Positions 7,601-16,880 are shown, numbered from the stretch's first letter. The stretch is 64,000 bases of DNA from Bacteroidota bacterium (GCA_030706685.1 JAUZOA010000001.1:80270-144269), one strand, 5' to 3'. Translations and numbers: made by a program. Notes: generated by a model from the letters alone, not told the origin.

Positions 7601-10077
7601 AACAGGAATTTTACCGGCTGATTGAGCGGGTAATAATAGAACCAGTCTTCTTTTATCCCAAAGAAAATATCCTGCGTATATATATCTACTGAAGTGGCCC
7701 GGCTGACAGGACGGCCCGTTTCATCAAATACAGTTGTATAGAAATTCGTTTGCAATGCGCCCATGTTACTGTATGTCTCCGGCACTGTGTATACTTCGCT
7801 TGCATTCCCTTCCGCATCTGTTTTTCCTTCTTTCACCGTCTTGTCAAAAAACGAATTCTGGTTGGCAAGACTGAAATCATAATCACTGAATTTTTCGGGC
7901 GAGAAATATTTTTGCCTGACCTGTATTTCCGCTTCATAATTCCTGTTGGCAGCAGGTGGCCCGAAGAAATTCATGGCATTGATGGATAAGGTAGAAGATT
8001 CACCGGGCCGTAAAGACGCTTTATCCAGTTTCACATTCACCCGTATGCGATCGGGCACAAATTCTTCGACGGAAAAATTCTTCGACGCGAGTAAAACATC
8101 ATTAGAGGTGTATACTTCCAGGGTATAGCTGCCGGTGATCGCGGAAGCAGCCATGTCAATATCTCCTTCCAGCGATCCTTCCTCATTGAGGCTTTTCCGG
8201 AAAGATTTTAATTCTTTTCCATTGGGCATCAGGAATTTCATCTTTAAGGGAATAGTTCCGGGGTTTTTCCATTGGGCATCCCTCAGTATTACCGAAAAAT
8301 TAATTTTTTCGCCCGGCCGGTAAATATCTCTTTCCGCGTATACGAATGCATCCAAACCGCTTGGATTAGTTCTCTTACCGCCTACTTCAAAGCGGGAGGT
8401 ATTCACCCTTGTGTTATTAAAAGGAAGATAATTGAAATCATCCGCCGTTTTCGCGATGATCATCGCTGGTTTAAAACCACCGAATTCTTTTTTGGAATAC
8501 GCAATCTCAGCCACCCCTTCCCCATTGGTAGCACCTGTTCCTATCAGTTGGTTGTTGGCGGCATATACGGAAACATTGACCCCATCTACCGGTTCGGCAT
8601 TTTTAATAGAATTTGCAAATACAAAAATTTTGTCCTGCCCTTCTTTGGCTACTAATCCAAGATCGGATAAAGAAATATACCGGCTGTCTTTGACCCAGTA
8701 ATCCTTCGTGGAGCGAATCATGATATGATAGATGCCATTGAAATCAGGAAGGCGGTCATCAAACTGGGAAAAATTCAATACCCGGCCGGCGCCGCTTTTA
8801 GGCAATGACCTTGTATCAATTTCTTTCTCATAGATAACATCCCCGAGTTGCGCATCGCCTCCTCCTTCCGGAGAATAATCGCCTTCGTATTCTTCGTTAC
8901 TGGCATATTCAGCTCTTGTTTCCTGTGGCTCATAACCATAACGTTGCGCCATCAGCAGGTTGTTCTCGTATATTTTAGAAATCACCAGTTTTACTTTTGG
9001 CACATTGGTTATCTGTACTTCTATATTCTTCGCCCCTTTCTTTGACAGGTACACGGCTTTATTGTTGGTAAATTTGATATTCGCTTCCAGTTCGCCAAAA
9101 GCAACGCTTCCATAATAATCTTCTTTTAAAACGCCGCCGATCTTTCCCCGCAACCCTTTAGCGATGGTCAGGGAATAGCTTTTTTCCACATCAAATTTAT
9201 CACTGCGTAAAACAAGCCCGTCATCAGACAATTCGTAAGTATAAGCCAGGGCAGGTTCAAATTTGATCAACGACTTTATATCTTCCCCGGTCAACTGCTG
9301 GCTCGTGGAAATTCGGATCGCCCCTTCTGTACCATCATGTTCTGATTGCAGGCCCTGGATAGTCAATACGTAAGGGGAAGGAATAGAAAAATTGGAAACG
9401 ATCGGCTCATCGGTTGTGTTAGTGCCGCTTTCAGGTTTTAAGCCTTTATCAATAGTCACCCTGGTTTCATAATCCTTGTCCTGTACTTTAAGGCTGGTAA
9501 TACGAAGTAAGATATTATTATCAGGCGACGCGGTAATAAGAGTATAATCTACTGTCGCACCGTCTACTTCAATCTTTAGTTTCTCTTTCAGATCAACCGG
9601 GTTGATACGGTAATTAAACTGCAGGTCCACCTGCGGTACAGCGTTTGTGCTGCCTTCTCCCTGCAGCATCCAGATCACCTGGGAATTATCCAGCGTAAGC
9701 TCAGGCGTATGAAAACTGATCCCTTCGGCGCCTTTTACTGAATTATATTTACTGAATTTCAAAACAGCATCCCTGACTTTTGCCTTATAGGAAGTGGCCG
9801 GGGCCAGGGGTTGGGATGGAGAAAATACCAGTTGGTCAGGACTTTCCCAGCGAAACTTGCCGGGAATCCGCGGTTCGAATGAAATATAGTCTGTAGAATC
9901 CCAGGCATTCATCATCGAATCGCTGACCAGTGACTGGTTGAACCGGAAAATAAGATTGCCCAGTAAGGGAACCTCTCCTTTTGCATTGGTAAAATCAAGG
10001 CTGACAGCATTACGTTTACAGGCAGATAAAAAAAAAGCTCCAGCAAAAAGCGGAACAAGGAAGGTTTTGATACGCAT
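4654..10077 (-). CDS. Bacterial alpha-2-macroglobulin lipoprotein
   Basis: 1807 residues, the usual size for the bacterial alpha-2-macroglobulin family. A lipoprotein signal ends at lipobox LSAC with C20, so it is probably anchored to an envelope membrane. Ordered regions are macroglobulin-like N-terminal domains, the MG2/bait-region part with repeated beta-sandwiches, then the thioester segment YPYGCTEQT with C1346 and Q1349 (the family CxEQ motif), an alpha-helical complement-like domain with paired aromatic and repeat helices, and a receptor-binding-like C-terminus. Known members trap attacking proteases through the thioester and are thought to guard the periplasm when the wall is breached. 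The gene is divergent from pbpC, the classic partner, across 344 bp. No frameshift is visible. Confidence 0.93.
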   Translation of the reverse strand: MRIKTFLVPLFAGAFFLSACKRNAVSLDFTNAKGEVPLLGNLIFRFNQSLVSDSMMNAWDSTDYISFEPRIPGKFRWESPDQLVFSPSQPLAPATSYKAKVRDAVLKFSKYNSVKGAEGISFHTPELTLDNSQVIWMLQGEGSTNAVPQVDLQFNYRINPVDLKEKLKIEVDGATVDYTLITASPDNNILLRITSLKVQDKDYETRVTIDKGLKPESGTNTTDEPIVSNFSIPSPYVLTIQGLQSEHDGTEGAIRISTSQQLTGEDIKSLIKFEPALAYTYELSDDGLVLRSDKFDVEKSYSLTIAKGLRGKIGGVLKEDYYGSVAFGELEANIKFTNNKAVYLSKKGAKNIEVQITNVPKVKLVISKIYENNLLMAQRYGYEPQETRAEYASNEEYEGDYSPEGGGDAQLGDVIYEKEIDTRSLPKSGAGRVLNFSQFDDRLPDFNGIYHIMIRSTKDYWVKDSRYISLSDLGLVAKEGQDKIFVFANSIKNAEPVDGVNVSVYAANNQLIGTGATNGEGVAEIAYSKKEFGGFKPAMIIAKTADDFNYLPFNNTRVNTSRFEVGGKRTNPSGLDAFVYAERDIYRPGEKINFSVILRDAQWKNPGTIPLKMKFLMPNGKELKSFRKSLNEEGSLEGDIDMAASAITGSYTLEVYTSNDVLLASKNFSVEEFVPDRIRVNVKLDKASLRPGESSTLSINAMNFFGPPAANRNYEAEIQVRQKYFSPEKFSDYDFSLANQNSFFDKTVKEGKTDAEGNASEVYTVPETYSNMGALQTNFYTTVFDETGRPVSRATSVDIYTQDIFFGIKEDWFYYYPLNQPVKFLLAAVNKDGNVVNNSTAKVQVIKHEYRTVLTKSGGYFRYESQQEDKLVIENQVSVGSNTVYSYIPRSPGNYELKVYRPGANSYVSRRFYSYGSWGGDNNSFEVNNEGNIDIQPDKKSYQSGESVTALFKTPFDGKMLVTMETDHVVSYQYVNVEKRTASLTLKLTGDHVPNVYITATLIKPHEVSDIPLTVAHGFQSITVEEKSRKIPVEIVAQKNVRSKTHQQVKVKAAPGSFVTLAAVDNGVLQVTDFKTPDPYNYFYQKRALQVSDYDLYPLLFAEVRARLSSTGGDGESDLSKRNNPMPAKRIKVVSYWSGITKTDGNGEADFQFDIPQFSGELRLMAVSYKGSGFGAAENTMTVADPIVISTALPRFLSPGDTVNVPVTLSNTTGKSTNVTAKIATDGSVKIIGDNSQSVSLNAKSEGRATFSVVANPAIGTGNVRITVNGLGEKFEDVTEISVRPPSTLQKVTGSGSVEGGTTQKLTIGLSDFIPGSTDYSLVVSRSPVLELGEQLRYLVQYPYGCTEQTVSAAFPQLYYGDISDLMQLNSTGGKQNKANAIFNIMEAIRKIKMRQLYNGAVTLWDGEGEPDWWATIYAAHFLLEAKKAGYDVDNSLLETMLNYISTRLKNRETITYYYNRTQNRKIAPKEVAYGLYVLALAGRTNIPAMNYYKANPSILALDSRYLLSAAYATAGDKKSFTAMLPASFSGEESVAQTGGSYYSDVRDEAIALNALISVDPGNAQVPVMAKHVADKLKTRYWLSTQERAFAFLALGKLAKSANNSTVTAEIKVNGKTIAKVESGQWRGDMNTLKGNNIEIETKGSGKLYYFWGAEGISASGAYKEEDSYLKVRKHFYDRFGNTLSTNTFKQNELIIIGITLERSFSTPVENVVITDLLPAGFEIENPRTKEIPGMDWIKDGFSPTALDVRDDRIHFFVDANNNKQTYYYAVRAVSPGNYKMGPVSADAMYNGEYHSYNGAGVIRVTQ

Positions 10078-10421
10078 AAAAGGTTGGTTGAGTGGTCTGT
10101 TAGAAATGAGAAGGTAAGAAATTTAATGAACCAAAAAATTTGGTTTTGATTCTTTTTTCACAAAAAGCTTTTGAATCCTTTGAGGGAAAAGACAGAATTT
10201 AGTGTGGCTGAAATAACTAAGGAGGAATATCTTTCGTTGGCCTGGAAGGATCTGATAAGTCCATAAAGACTAAAAGAATTTACTGCGAAAGTTAATATGC
10301 AAAGAAGACAGTTTGCAAGTTTTGGAAGATAAATCTTTGTTAAGGGGAGTTTATATTTCATGCAACGGCGCTACGGCGTAAAGAAAGCGATCGTTGCGCC
10401 ATAGCGCCGATGTGAGAGTAT
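10078..10421. other. Divergent intergenic region between alpha-2-macroglobulin gene and pbpC
   Basis: 344 bp without a convincing gene. It presumably holds both promoters. It includes a short AT-rich palindrome AACCAAAAAATTTGGTT near 10123-10140 and a strong GC-rich hairpin at 10362-10410 just before pbpC. A roughly 35-codon open stretch on the plus strand ending at 10266 has plausible amino-acid composition but no start and no recognised match, so it is not called. Confidence 0.5.
10362..10410. repeat. GC-rich inverted repeat upstream of pbpC
   Basis: GCAACGGCGCTACGGCG pairs with CGCCATAGCGCCG (12 of 13 in the core) across about 20 bases, ending 11 bp before the pbpC ATG at 10422. Placed there it would fold in the pbpC leader, or it is another dispersed repeat. 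Confidence 0.55.
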
Positions 10422-12740
10422 ATGAAATTTCGAATCACCAAACGACATATCCTGAAGTTCTTCAAGAGGCTTGGCATCGGCATTCTTGCTTTATTTCTTT
10501 TGTTCTTACTGCTCAACCTGATATTTCCCCTCCATGATAAGATAGAATATTCTACCATCGTAACCGACAATAAAGGCGAAGTCGTCAATGCTTACCTGAC
10601 CAGCGACCAGAAATGGAGGATGAAAACAGAATTGGATGAAATTTCACCGCTGTTACGGAAAACCATCATTGCCAAAGAAGACAAATATTTCTATTCTCAT
10701 CCCGGCATAAACCCCTTCGCCATAGCCAGGGCTTTTTTCAAGAATATATTCCGGATGAAGACAACTTCCGGCGCCAGTACCATCACCATGCAGGTAGCGC
10801 GGGCCCTGGAACCCAGGAAAAGAAATATCCTCAGCAAGATCATTGAAATGTTCAGGGCTTTTCAGTTGGAATGGAAATACAGCAAGGATGAAATATTGCA
10901 AATGTACCTTAACCTGGTTCCCTATGGCGGTAATATTGAAGGCGTAAAATCCGCTTCACAATTATATTTCAGGAAAAATCCCGACCATTTATCGCTTGCG
11001 GAGATCACGGCCCTGAGCATTATTCCCAACCGGCCATCTTCATTAGTAATGGGAAAAACCAATGATAAGATCATGGGGGAAAGAAACAGGTGGTTGAAAA
11101 AGTTTGCCGCCGATAAAGTTTTTACAGAAAAAGAGATTGAGGATGCCTTAGCAGAGCCCCTAACAGCATCGAGAGGAGTGATGCCGCATTATATTCCCCA
11201 TCTTGCCTATAAATTAAAAAAACCGGGTAGCCTCGTCAGGACCAATATTGATCTCAATACCCAGTTAAAAACGGAGAAATTGGTAGAAGATTATACCAGG
11301 ACACAACGGCTGCGTAACATTAAGAATGCCGCTATCGTAGTTATTGACAACAAAACGCATAAAGTAATAACCTACGTGGGCTCATCCGATTTCAGGGATA
11401 CGATTGATGGCGGGCAGGTAAATGGCGCCAATGCGGTACGGGAACCGGGCAGCACATTAAAACCCTTGTTGTATGCGACTTGTTTCGACGAAGGTCTGTT
11501 AACACCTAAAACCGTAATAACGGATGTTGCCGTGAATTACCAGGGATATGCGCCGGAGAATTATGATCAGAAGTTTAATGGGTACGTAACGGTAGAATAT
11601 GCATTGGAACATTCATTGAATATACCTGCCGTCAAAAGCCTCAAGTTGCTCGGTCATGAAAAGCTGATCCGGAAATTGATACAATGCAATTTCCGGCAAA
11701 TTCAGAAAGACCAGAGAAAATTAGGATTATCCATGATCCTTGGCGGTTGCGGCGCTACGCTGGAAGAAATGACGGGTCTGTTTTCCGTTTTTGCCAATAA
11801 TGGAGATTATATAGCGCCTTCTTATACACAGGATGATACTAATCACCACAGCCTGAATATTGCCAGCCCTGCAGCCGTTTATATGATCAATGAGATTTTA
11901 TCGAAAGTAAATCGCCCGGATTTTCCCCTGAACTGGTCTGCGACAGAACATATGCCAAAAATAGCCTGGAAGACAGGCACGAGCTATGGAAAAAGAGATG
12001 CCTGGAGCATTGGTTATAATAAAAATTATACGGTGGGTGTATGGGTTGGCAATTTTTCCGGCGTGGGCTCAGCTGATCTGAGCGGCGCCAATGTCGCGAC
12101 TCCTTTATTATTTAAAATTTTTAATACTATTGATTATGATAGCGACGAAGAATGGTTCACTCAGCCGAAGGATTGTGATATCAGGCAGGTTTGCAGTGAA
12201 ACGGGCTTGACCCCTTCCGAACATTGCACGGATCTTACCACCGATTATTTTATTCCGCTTATATCTTCTACAAAAGCCTGCGATAATTGGCAGGAAATCA
12301 TGATAAGCCCTGATGAAAAAATATCTTATTGCAAAAGCTGCGCGCCGCAAAGCGGCTATAAGAAGAAATGGTATAAGATCATCGAGCCCGATATGCAGGC
12401 ATGGCTGGAAGATAACCGGATCGCTTATACAAAGATCCCTCCTCATAACCCGGATTGTGAAGTGATCTTTAAAGGCAATGCGCCTTTTATTACTTTCCCG
12501 GTTAATGGAAGTGAATACCTGATCAATAAAAAATCTCCTGAACCCCTGCAACTCACCTGCAAAACAGCGAATGATGTGAGCAAAGTATATTGGTACATCA
12601 ATAATAAATTCTATAAAGCTTCCAATGCCGGGGAAAAACAATTCTTTGTACCGGATGAGGGGGCAGTAAAAATTTCCTGTACAGATGATAAGGGAAGGAA
12701 CCGGGATATAAAGATTATGGTGAAGTATGTAAATCTATGA
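10422..12740 (+). CDS. pbpC: Penicillin-binding protein 1C
   Basis: 772 residues. An N-terminal membrane anchor (about 18-37) is followed by a GT51 glycosyltransferase domain with the EDKYFYSHPG motif (catalytic E86) and the GASTITMQVAR block. The transpeptidase domain shows all three motifs: STLK at 344-347, SLN in EHSLNIPAVK, and KTG at 517-519. The last 90 or so residues match the PBP1C C-terminal beta domain (BiPBP_C). PBP1C polymerises glycan strands in the periplasm; the family is known to be paired genomically with alpha-2-macroglobulin, and here that gene is divergent. The enzyme looks intact. Confidence 0.95.
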   Translation: MKFRITKRHILKFFKRLGIGILALFLLFLLLNLIFPLHDKIEYSTIVTDNKGEVVNAYLTSDQKWRMKTELDEISPLLRKTIIAKEDKYFYSHPGINPFAIARAFFKNIFRMKTTSGASTITMQVARALEPRKRNILSKIIEMFRAFQLEWKYSKDEILQMYLNLVPYGGNIEGVKSASQLYFRKNPDHLSLAEITALSIIPNRPSSLVMGKTNDKIMGERNRWLKKFAADKVFTEKEIEDALAEPLTASRGVMPHYIPHLAYKLKKPGSLVRTNIDLNTQLKTEKLVEDYTRTQRLRNIKNAAIVVIDNKTHKVITYVGSSDFRDTIDGGQVNGANAVREPGSTLKPLLYATCFDEGLLTPKTVITDVAVNYQGYAPENYDQKFNGYVTVEYALEHSLNIPAVKSLKLLGHEKLIRKLIQCNFRQIQKDQRKLGLSMILGGCGATLEEMTGLFSVFANNGDYIAPSYTQDDTNHHSLNIASPAAVYMINEILSKVNRPDFPLNWSATEHMPKIAWKTGTSYGKRDAWSIGYNKNYTVGVWVGNFSGVGSADLSGANVATPLLFKIFNTIDYDSDEEWFTQPKDCDIRQVCSETGLTPSEHCTDLTTDYFIPLISSTKACDNWQEIMISPDEKISYCKSCAPQSGYKKKWYKIIEPDMQAWLEDNRIAYTKIPPHNPDCEVIFKGNAPFITFPVNGSEYLINKKSPEPLQLTCKTANDVSKVYWYINNKFYKASNAGEKQFFVPDEGAVKISCTDDKGRNRDIKIMVKYVNL

Positions 12741-12834
12741 TCAACGATCATACGAATATTACAAGTAAAATAATGACGAGGTATAAGCCATACCCGTAAA
12801 ATGTCCGGGTTGCGAGCTCTTTGGATTTTCTATC

Positions 12835-13134
12835 CTAGCCTTCTGATTTATACAATGCGGAGAAAATGAATGTTATTATGACAGGGAAAATAAATGTCAG
12901 CACTTTGATCTCAAGATTAAGAGGTTCATTTACTTTTTTATTCTCAATCTCCTTTTTTTGCGCTAAACTTTTGGCAAGGGAAGAAATTTTCTCTGCAGGA
13001 AGATTTCTTTTCCTGAATTCGTTTTCCGCAACGGCCAGCGCTTCAGGCAAATAATTATCCTTATCATGCGTTAATACCCGGATCAATTCTTCATCTGTTC
13101 TTTTGGCCATTTCGCCCTCAAAGTCAAACTGCAT
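12835..13134 (-). CDS. Small predicted membrane protein
   Basis: 99 residues. The N-terminal half is charged (AKRTDEELIRVLTHDKDNYLPEAL..AENEFRKRNLP), a pattern seen in many short Bacteroidota proteins, and residues about 74-94 form one hydrophobic segment (VLTFIFPVIITFIFSALY). The ATG at 13134 is the only reasonable start. It is convergent with pbpC (94 bp apart) and lies upstream of nothing obvious on its strand. I cannot assign a function; it may be a single-pass membrane protein with a cytosolic helical head. Confidence 0.7.
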   Translation of the reverse strand: MQFDFEGEMAKRTDEELIRVLTHDKDNYLPEALAVAENEFRKRNLPAEKISSLAKSLAQKKEIENKKVNEPLNLEIKVLTFIFPVIITFIFSALYKSEG

Positions 13135-13283
13135 GATGACGTTTTGCTAAAATTAAATATTTCCTGCCGTTTCTTCGCGGGTGCTGGTCGCCCTCCCTTA
13201 CCTGTAATACCGCAAATGACCTAAGCAGGTCAGGTATATTAATTTTGTAAGATTACATGGACCATTTTTTCACGTCTTCGGGG

Positions 13284-14867
13284 TCATGTCACTATCAGCT
13301 TTCGATCTCCTTCATTCTTTATTGTTTCCTTAATATGATCAGAAAGCCTGATTGATAATGCCACTATGGTATAGGTGGGATTTACTGCTGCCCCGTTGGG
13401 AAAACAGGACGAACCTGCTATAAACAGGTTACTGAGGCCATGTATTTTGCAATTACTATCCACTACTCCTTTTTTGGGATCATTGTTCATCCGGGTTGTA
13501 CCCATGTGATGCCAGCCTCCGCTGGTAGTAGAGGGCATGGAAGTGTCTTTGTCGTCCCGGAGGTCTTCCCTCAATTCCACTCTTCCGATCCCTGCGATCC
13601 CGACCTGTTGGCCAAGTATTTCGAATATTTTTCTTGCGCTCTTTCTTTCCATATCGGTAAATGCCCAGTGCAGAATAGCACGCGGCACTCCCAGTTCATC
13701 TTTTTCAGTATCCAGTGTAACTCTCGATAAAGGATTGGGAGCCTGTTCCAGTCTCATGGTAATCTCAAATGAATCGTATTTATTGGAGGAGGATCCGAAA
13801 ATTTTGGAAAGCCTGCTTTTGCGGGTGGACTTGTCTTCTATTTCATTAGTTCTTTCTTCATTTTTTCTCGGATCCTCATCAATCCAGGTCTGGATATAGG
13901 GCGGCTTCTTTCTTGCCTGCTCCAGCGGATTGAAAGAGAGTATTCCATTTAATACCTTATACTCAGCCTGCTTTTGAGGCAGCATGGCAAGTTCAGCCCT
14001 GATGTTGGGCGGATTACGCATATAAGGCTTTAATGTACTTGGTTGCTTAAGCCATAATTCCGCGGACTTAAGTTCAGGATGCTCCATAAAATACCTGCCG
14101 ACAAGATCGTTATCGTTTCCAAGTCCTGCGGGTGCATTTTTGTTGGAGGCTATCAATAGCCGGGTAGTTTGAATACTGCAGCAAGCAATAATAAAATATT
14201 TGGCCCTGACCTTATGGGTTTTCCCGGCATAATTCTTAACTGTTACCTCGGTCACCGTTGATACATTTTCGTTGGTCTTTATGTCAACCGCATTGGCATA
14301 TGTATACAGGTGGATATTTTTTGCATTTACAATAGTATCCTTGTATTTCTTGCCAAAACGTGCTGCAGAAGGCATACCGAATCTCCAGATTTTATTCCAA
14401 AATATATCCTGGCTTACCGGTAAAGGGACTAAAGAAGGGTCCTGCTGCTGCCAGTAATTAAAGCTGAATTCGTATTCACCGATACTAACATTATCAGACG
14501 CTCTTTTATAATAAGGTATCAGCTCCTGGTCTGAGAATGGCCATCCACTTAGGGGTACCCAATCCCTTTCCCGGAAAGCAATCGGATCAAAAGTGGAACA
14601 CATGCCTCCCCAATGACCGGTGGTACCACCGAAATAATGTAAGCGGGCTGATTTTAAAGGATAATAATTCTGTCCCGTATTTTTCCCCCTATATAATTCC
14701 TGGACTCTTTCATCATATTCGAATCCCCCCCCTTCCAGGAGAATTACTTTATAGGGCGTGTTGATCCATTCCAAAGCTATACTAATGCCTGCCGCTCCCG
14801 AGCCTATAATACAAATATCCCCTTCTATCGAAGAAAGATCATCTATTTGCCTCGCGTCGATATGCAT
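13284..14867 (-). CDS. GMC-family FAD oxidoreductase
   Basis: 527 residues. The dinucleotide-binding motif GSGAAG sits at 22-27, followed by the strand ending LLEGGG at the usual spacing. The HYFGGTTGHWGGMC stretch is the GMC FAD-contact region, and the C-terminus has GGWHHMGTTRM, with the candidate catalytic histidine, and NPTYTIVALS. There is no signal peptide. The small twin-arginine protein encoded 13 bp upstream is probably its partner and could carry it across the membrane as a complex, as in gluconate dehydrogenase-type systems. Electron acceptor and substrate (sugar or alcohol) are not readable. Length is normal for the family. Confidence 0.9.
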   Translation of the reverse strand: MHIDARQIDDLSSIEGDICIIGSGAAGISIALEWINTPYKVILLEGGGFEYDERVQELYRGKNTGQNYYPLKSARLHYFGGTTGHWGGMCSTFDPIAFRERDWVPLSGWPFSDQELIPYYKRASDNVSIGEYEFSFNYWQQQDPSLVPLPVSQDIFWNKIWRFGMPSAARFGKKYKDTIVNAKNIHLYTYANAVDIKTNENVSTVTEVTVKNYAGKTHKVRAKYFIIACCSIQTTRLLIASNKNAPAGLGNDNDLVGRYFMEHPELKSAELWLKQPSTLKPYMRNPPNIRAELAMLPQKQAEYKVLNGILSFNPLEQARKKPPYIQTWIDEDPRKNEERTNEIEDKSTRKSRLSKIFGSSSNKYDSFEITMRLEQAPNPLSRVTLDTEKDELGVPRAILHWAFTDMERKSARKIFEILGQQVGIAGIGRVELREDLRDDKDTSMPSTTSGGWHHMGTTRMNNDPKKGVVDSNCKIHGLSNLFIAGSSCFPNGAAVNPTYTIVALSIRLSDHIKETIKNEGDRKLIVT

Positions 14868-14880
14868 ATTTGAGTTAATT

Positions 14881-15273
14881 TTAGGATAATGATAAAAGTG
14901 CGCATTGACGGGTTTCTGTCGCAGAGAGGATCCATCCGTTCACTATTACCATTCTTTCGGTTTGAAAATCCTGCTGAACCTTTTGTTCAATCCATTTACT
15001 GATTTCGGACTCATCCGAAGATTTTAATTTTTCACCCTTATCGCTGGTTAAAAGCAATTCTATCAATTTCTCTTTCCGGGCTTCTGCAGGTACCTGCACC
15101 ATGTATTGCCGGCCGATCTCAAGAATCGTGTCTTTATCACAAAACCTGGACAGGACATCAGGCCTTAGCAGGGGGTCACCGGTAATAGAATCCCGGCACC
15201 TGTATTTTATTACAGGTATAGTAATTATTGCAGCTCCGGCAATAGCCGTTAAAATAAAAGTACGCCTCTTCAT
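14881..15273 (-). CDS. Short Tat-signal partner of the GMC oxidoreductase
   Basis: 130 residues opening MKRRTFILTAIAGAAIITIP, a twin-arginine-like signal, then a helical domain ending VNGWILSATETRQCALLSL. That ending is typical of small subunits encoded beside Bacteroidota GMC oxidoreductases and resembles gluconate 2-dehydrogenase subunit 3, though this chain is shorter than that family usually is. The stop codon is 13 bp before the GMC start, so the two are very likely co-translated. Likely role is export and assembly of the flavoprotein. The pairing is clear; the exact family name is tentative. Confidence 0.75.
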   Translation of the reverse strand: MKRRTFILTAIAGAAIITIPVIKYRCRDSITGDPLLRPDVLSRFCDKDTILEIGRQYMVQVPAEARKEKLIELLLTSDKGEKLKSSDESEISKWIEQKVQQDFQTERMVIVNGWILSATETRQCALLSLS

Positions 15274-15433
15274 GAGGTAAGTGATTAGGGGCTAAATGTA
15301 AACATAATTTAAGTAATATCGTTACATTTAAAGGATTTAATCTTACCCGCTTATTTGCATAATTCAAAGAGTTAGTAAAACTACCCCTCCCCCCATTTGT
15401 AGCGTTATAAAATAATTTCATGAAGTGTTTTTA

Positions 15434-16822
15434 CTAACCAGTTTTCCCGGCAGCTTCTTCCCCGGTATTGATGGCGCCCTCCATAAAACCTTGCCAGCCG
15501 GCTAAATGTTCGCCGGCAAAATGTGTATTGATAAAAGGAGTATTCAATTCTTTTTGCACGCGCTTCCATTGCCCGGGTTTAAAAAATGCGTAGGAGCCAA
15601 GGGAATAGTTGTCATTTCCCCAATAATAATTCCATTGCTTTTCCACCAGGTTAGTTATATCACCAAACCCCGGACTTAATGCTTCTCCCAATAATGTCGT
15701 ATTCCATTTATCGTTCTTCCCATTCCAGCCAAAAAGGTCAGCTTTGTCCCCGATAGAATAAGAGATCAATACTCCTTTTTCGGGGTGCTGACCGATAGTT
15801 GCATGGTATAAGTAGTGCACCTGGTCATCCGTGATCATATCAAAATGATCATCTCCCCAGAATTTTTTTCCAAACTGGACAGCGTGTTTATTAATGCGTG
15901 CATACTGTAATTCATCAATCCCGCGCAGTATGCTCATGGGCAAACCCGGCTTCCATGTTATTTTTTTCAGGGAATAAGTGGGTACGGTACAGATTATTTT
16001 ATCTCCATAATACGACCGGCCGCTGGTACAGGTAACTTTCACCTGTTTGCCGGGATACTGTTCTATTTCAACTACCGCATCATTCTTAATTATATTTTCC
16101 ATACCGATTTTCTCAGCTATTTTTTTGGCCAGCGTATCGTTGCCCCCTTTTATTTTTTTATCCATTTCATTGTGGGTACTGGTAAGCCCGGGATCGGCAT
16201 ACCAGCTTAAGGCGGCAGCAGCAGATAAATGCCTGATGCTTTCACCAAAATCGGTACTGTCCATCAATTCATGTATATCGAGGTCAAAGTCCGGGCAACC
16301 ATTATTTTTGAGGTAGCGCCACCAGTCATAATAATCAAAGGTTGCGTCTCTTTTATTTTCCGGTATCCCGGCGTAAGCTTTCTTTAATTGTTCCCATTTT
16401 TCTATCCAGTCTTTATCTTTCATTTGTTCAAATCGCAGGGGATCGGCATATTGACCCTTGTACCGGAGATGGGTTTTCATCCGGTTATCAATAAGCTCCA
16501 ATTGAAATTCGTCGCAAAGCTGAAGTAATCTCTTATGCGAGTCACCGATCCATTCTGCGCCTAGTTCCACTACAAACTTTTCAGATGTATCTGTTGTGTA
16601 AGAAAAGACCCGGCCCCCGATCCTGTCGCGGGCTTCCAGGATTACGAAATCAATTTTCTTTTTAAATAAATAATAGGCGGCCGCCAGCCCGGCAAAGCCG
16701 GCGCCAATGATGATCACTTTGGGTTTTTTGCCAATGATAAAATGGCCGAACGTGGAAGATGCAATGAATGAACCTGTTGCTGCCAACGTGGATTTTTTGA
16801 TGAAATCCCGGCGTGAACGCAT
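15434..16822 (-). CDS. Tat-exported flavin monoamine oxidase family protein
   Basis: 462 residues. The N-terminus has a clean twin-arginine signal (RRDFIKK followed by a hydrophobic segment, about residues 4-30). It then shows the FAD motif GAGFAG at 40-45 and LEARDRIGGRV, the signature of the amine oxidase/phytoene desaturase group. The C-terminus has FAGEHLAGWQGFMEGAINTG, the second FAD-contact motif of monoamine oxidases. It probably works in the periplasm with non-covalent or covalent FAD; the amine substrate is unknown. It is upstream of the GMC pair with 160 bp between, so co-transcription is uncertain. Confidence 0.9.
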   Translation of the reverse strand: MRSRRDFIKKSTLAATGSFIASSTFGHFIIGKKPKVIIIGAGFAGLAAAYYLFKKKIDFVILEARDRIGGRVFSYTTDTSEKFVVELGAEWIGDSHKRLLQLCDEFQLELIDNRMKTHLRYKGQYADPLRFEQMKDKDWIEKWEQLKKAYAGIPENKRDATFDYYDWWRYLKNNGCPDFDLDIHELMDSTDFGESIRHLSAAAALSWYADPGLTSTHNEMDKKIKGGNDTLAKKIAEKIGMENIIKNDAVVEIEQYPGKQVKVTCTSGRSYYGDKIICTVPTYSLKKITWKPGLPMSILRGIDELQYARINKHAVQFGKKFWGDDHFDMITDDQVHYLYHATIGQHPEKGVLISYSIGDKADLFGWNGKNDKWNTTLLGEALSPGFGDITNLVEKQWNYYWGNDNYSLGSYAFFKPGQWKRVQKELNTPFINTHFAGEHLAGWQGFMEGAINTGEEAAGKTG

Positions 16823-16880
16823 AAGCGACCCGTTTGATTAGCCCGTAAGTTCCGATTTTTTAACCGGCATTTATACACAT

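Noticed and set aside
10159..10266. Short open stretch on the plus strand reading LREKTEFSVAEITKEEYLSL and ending at TAA
   Set aside because: No start codon, only about 35 codons, no recognised match; could be a gene remnant but cannot be supported.
10158..10361. 67-codon minus-strand frame in the same gap
   Set aside because: No family resemblance and overlaps the divergent promoter region.
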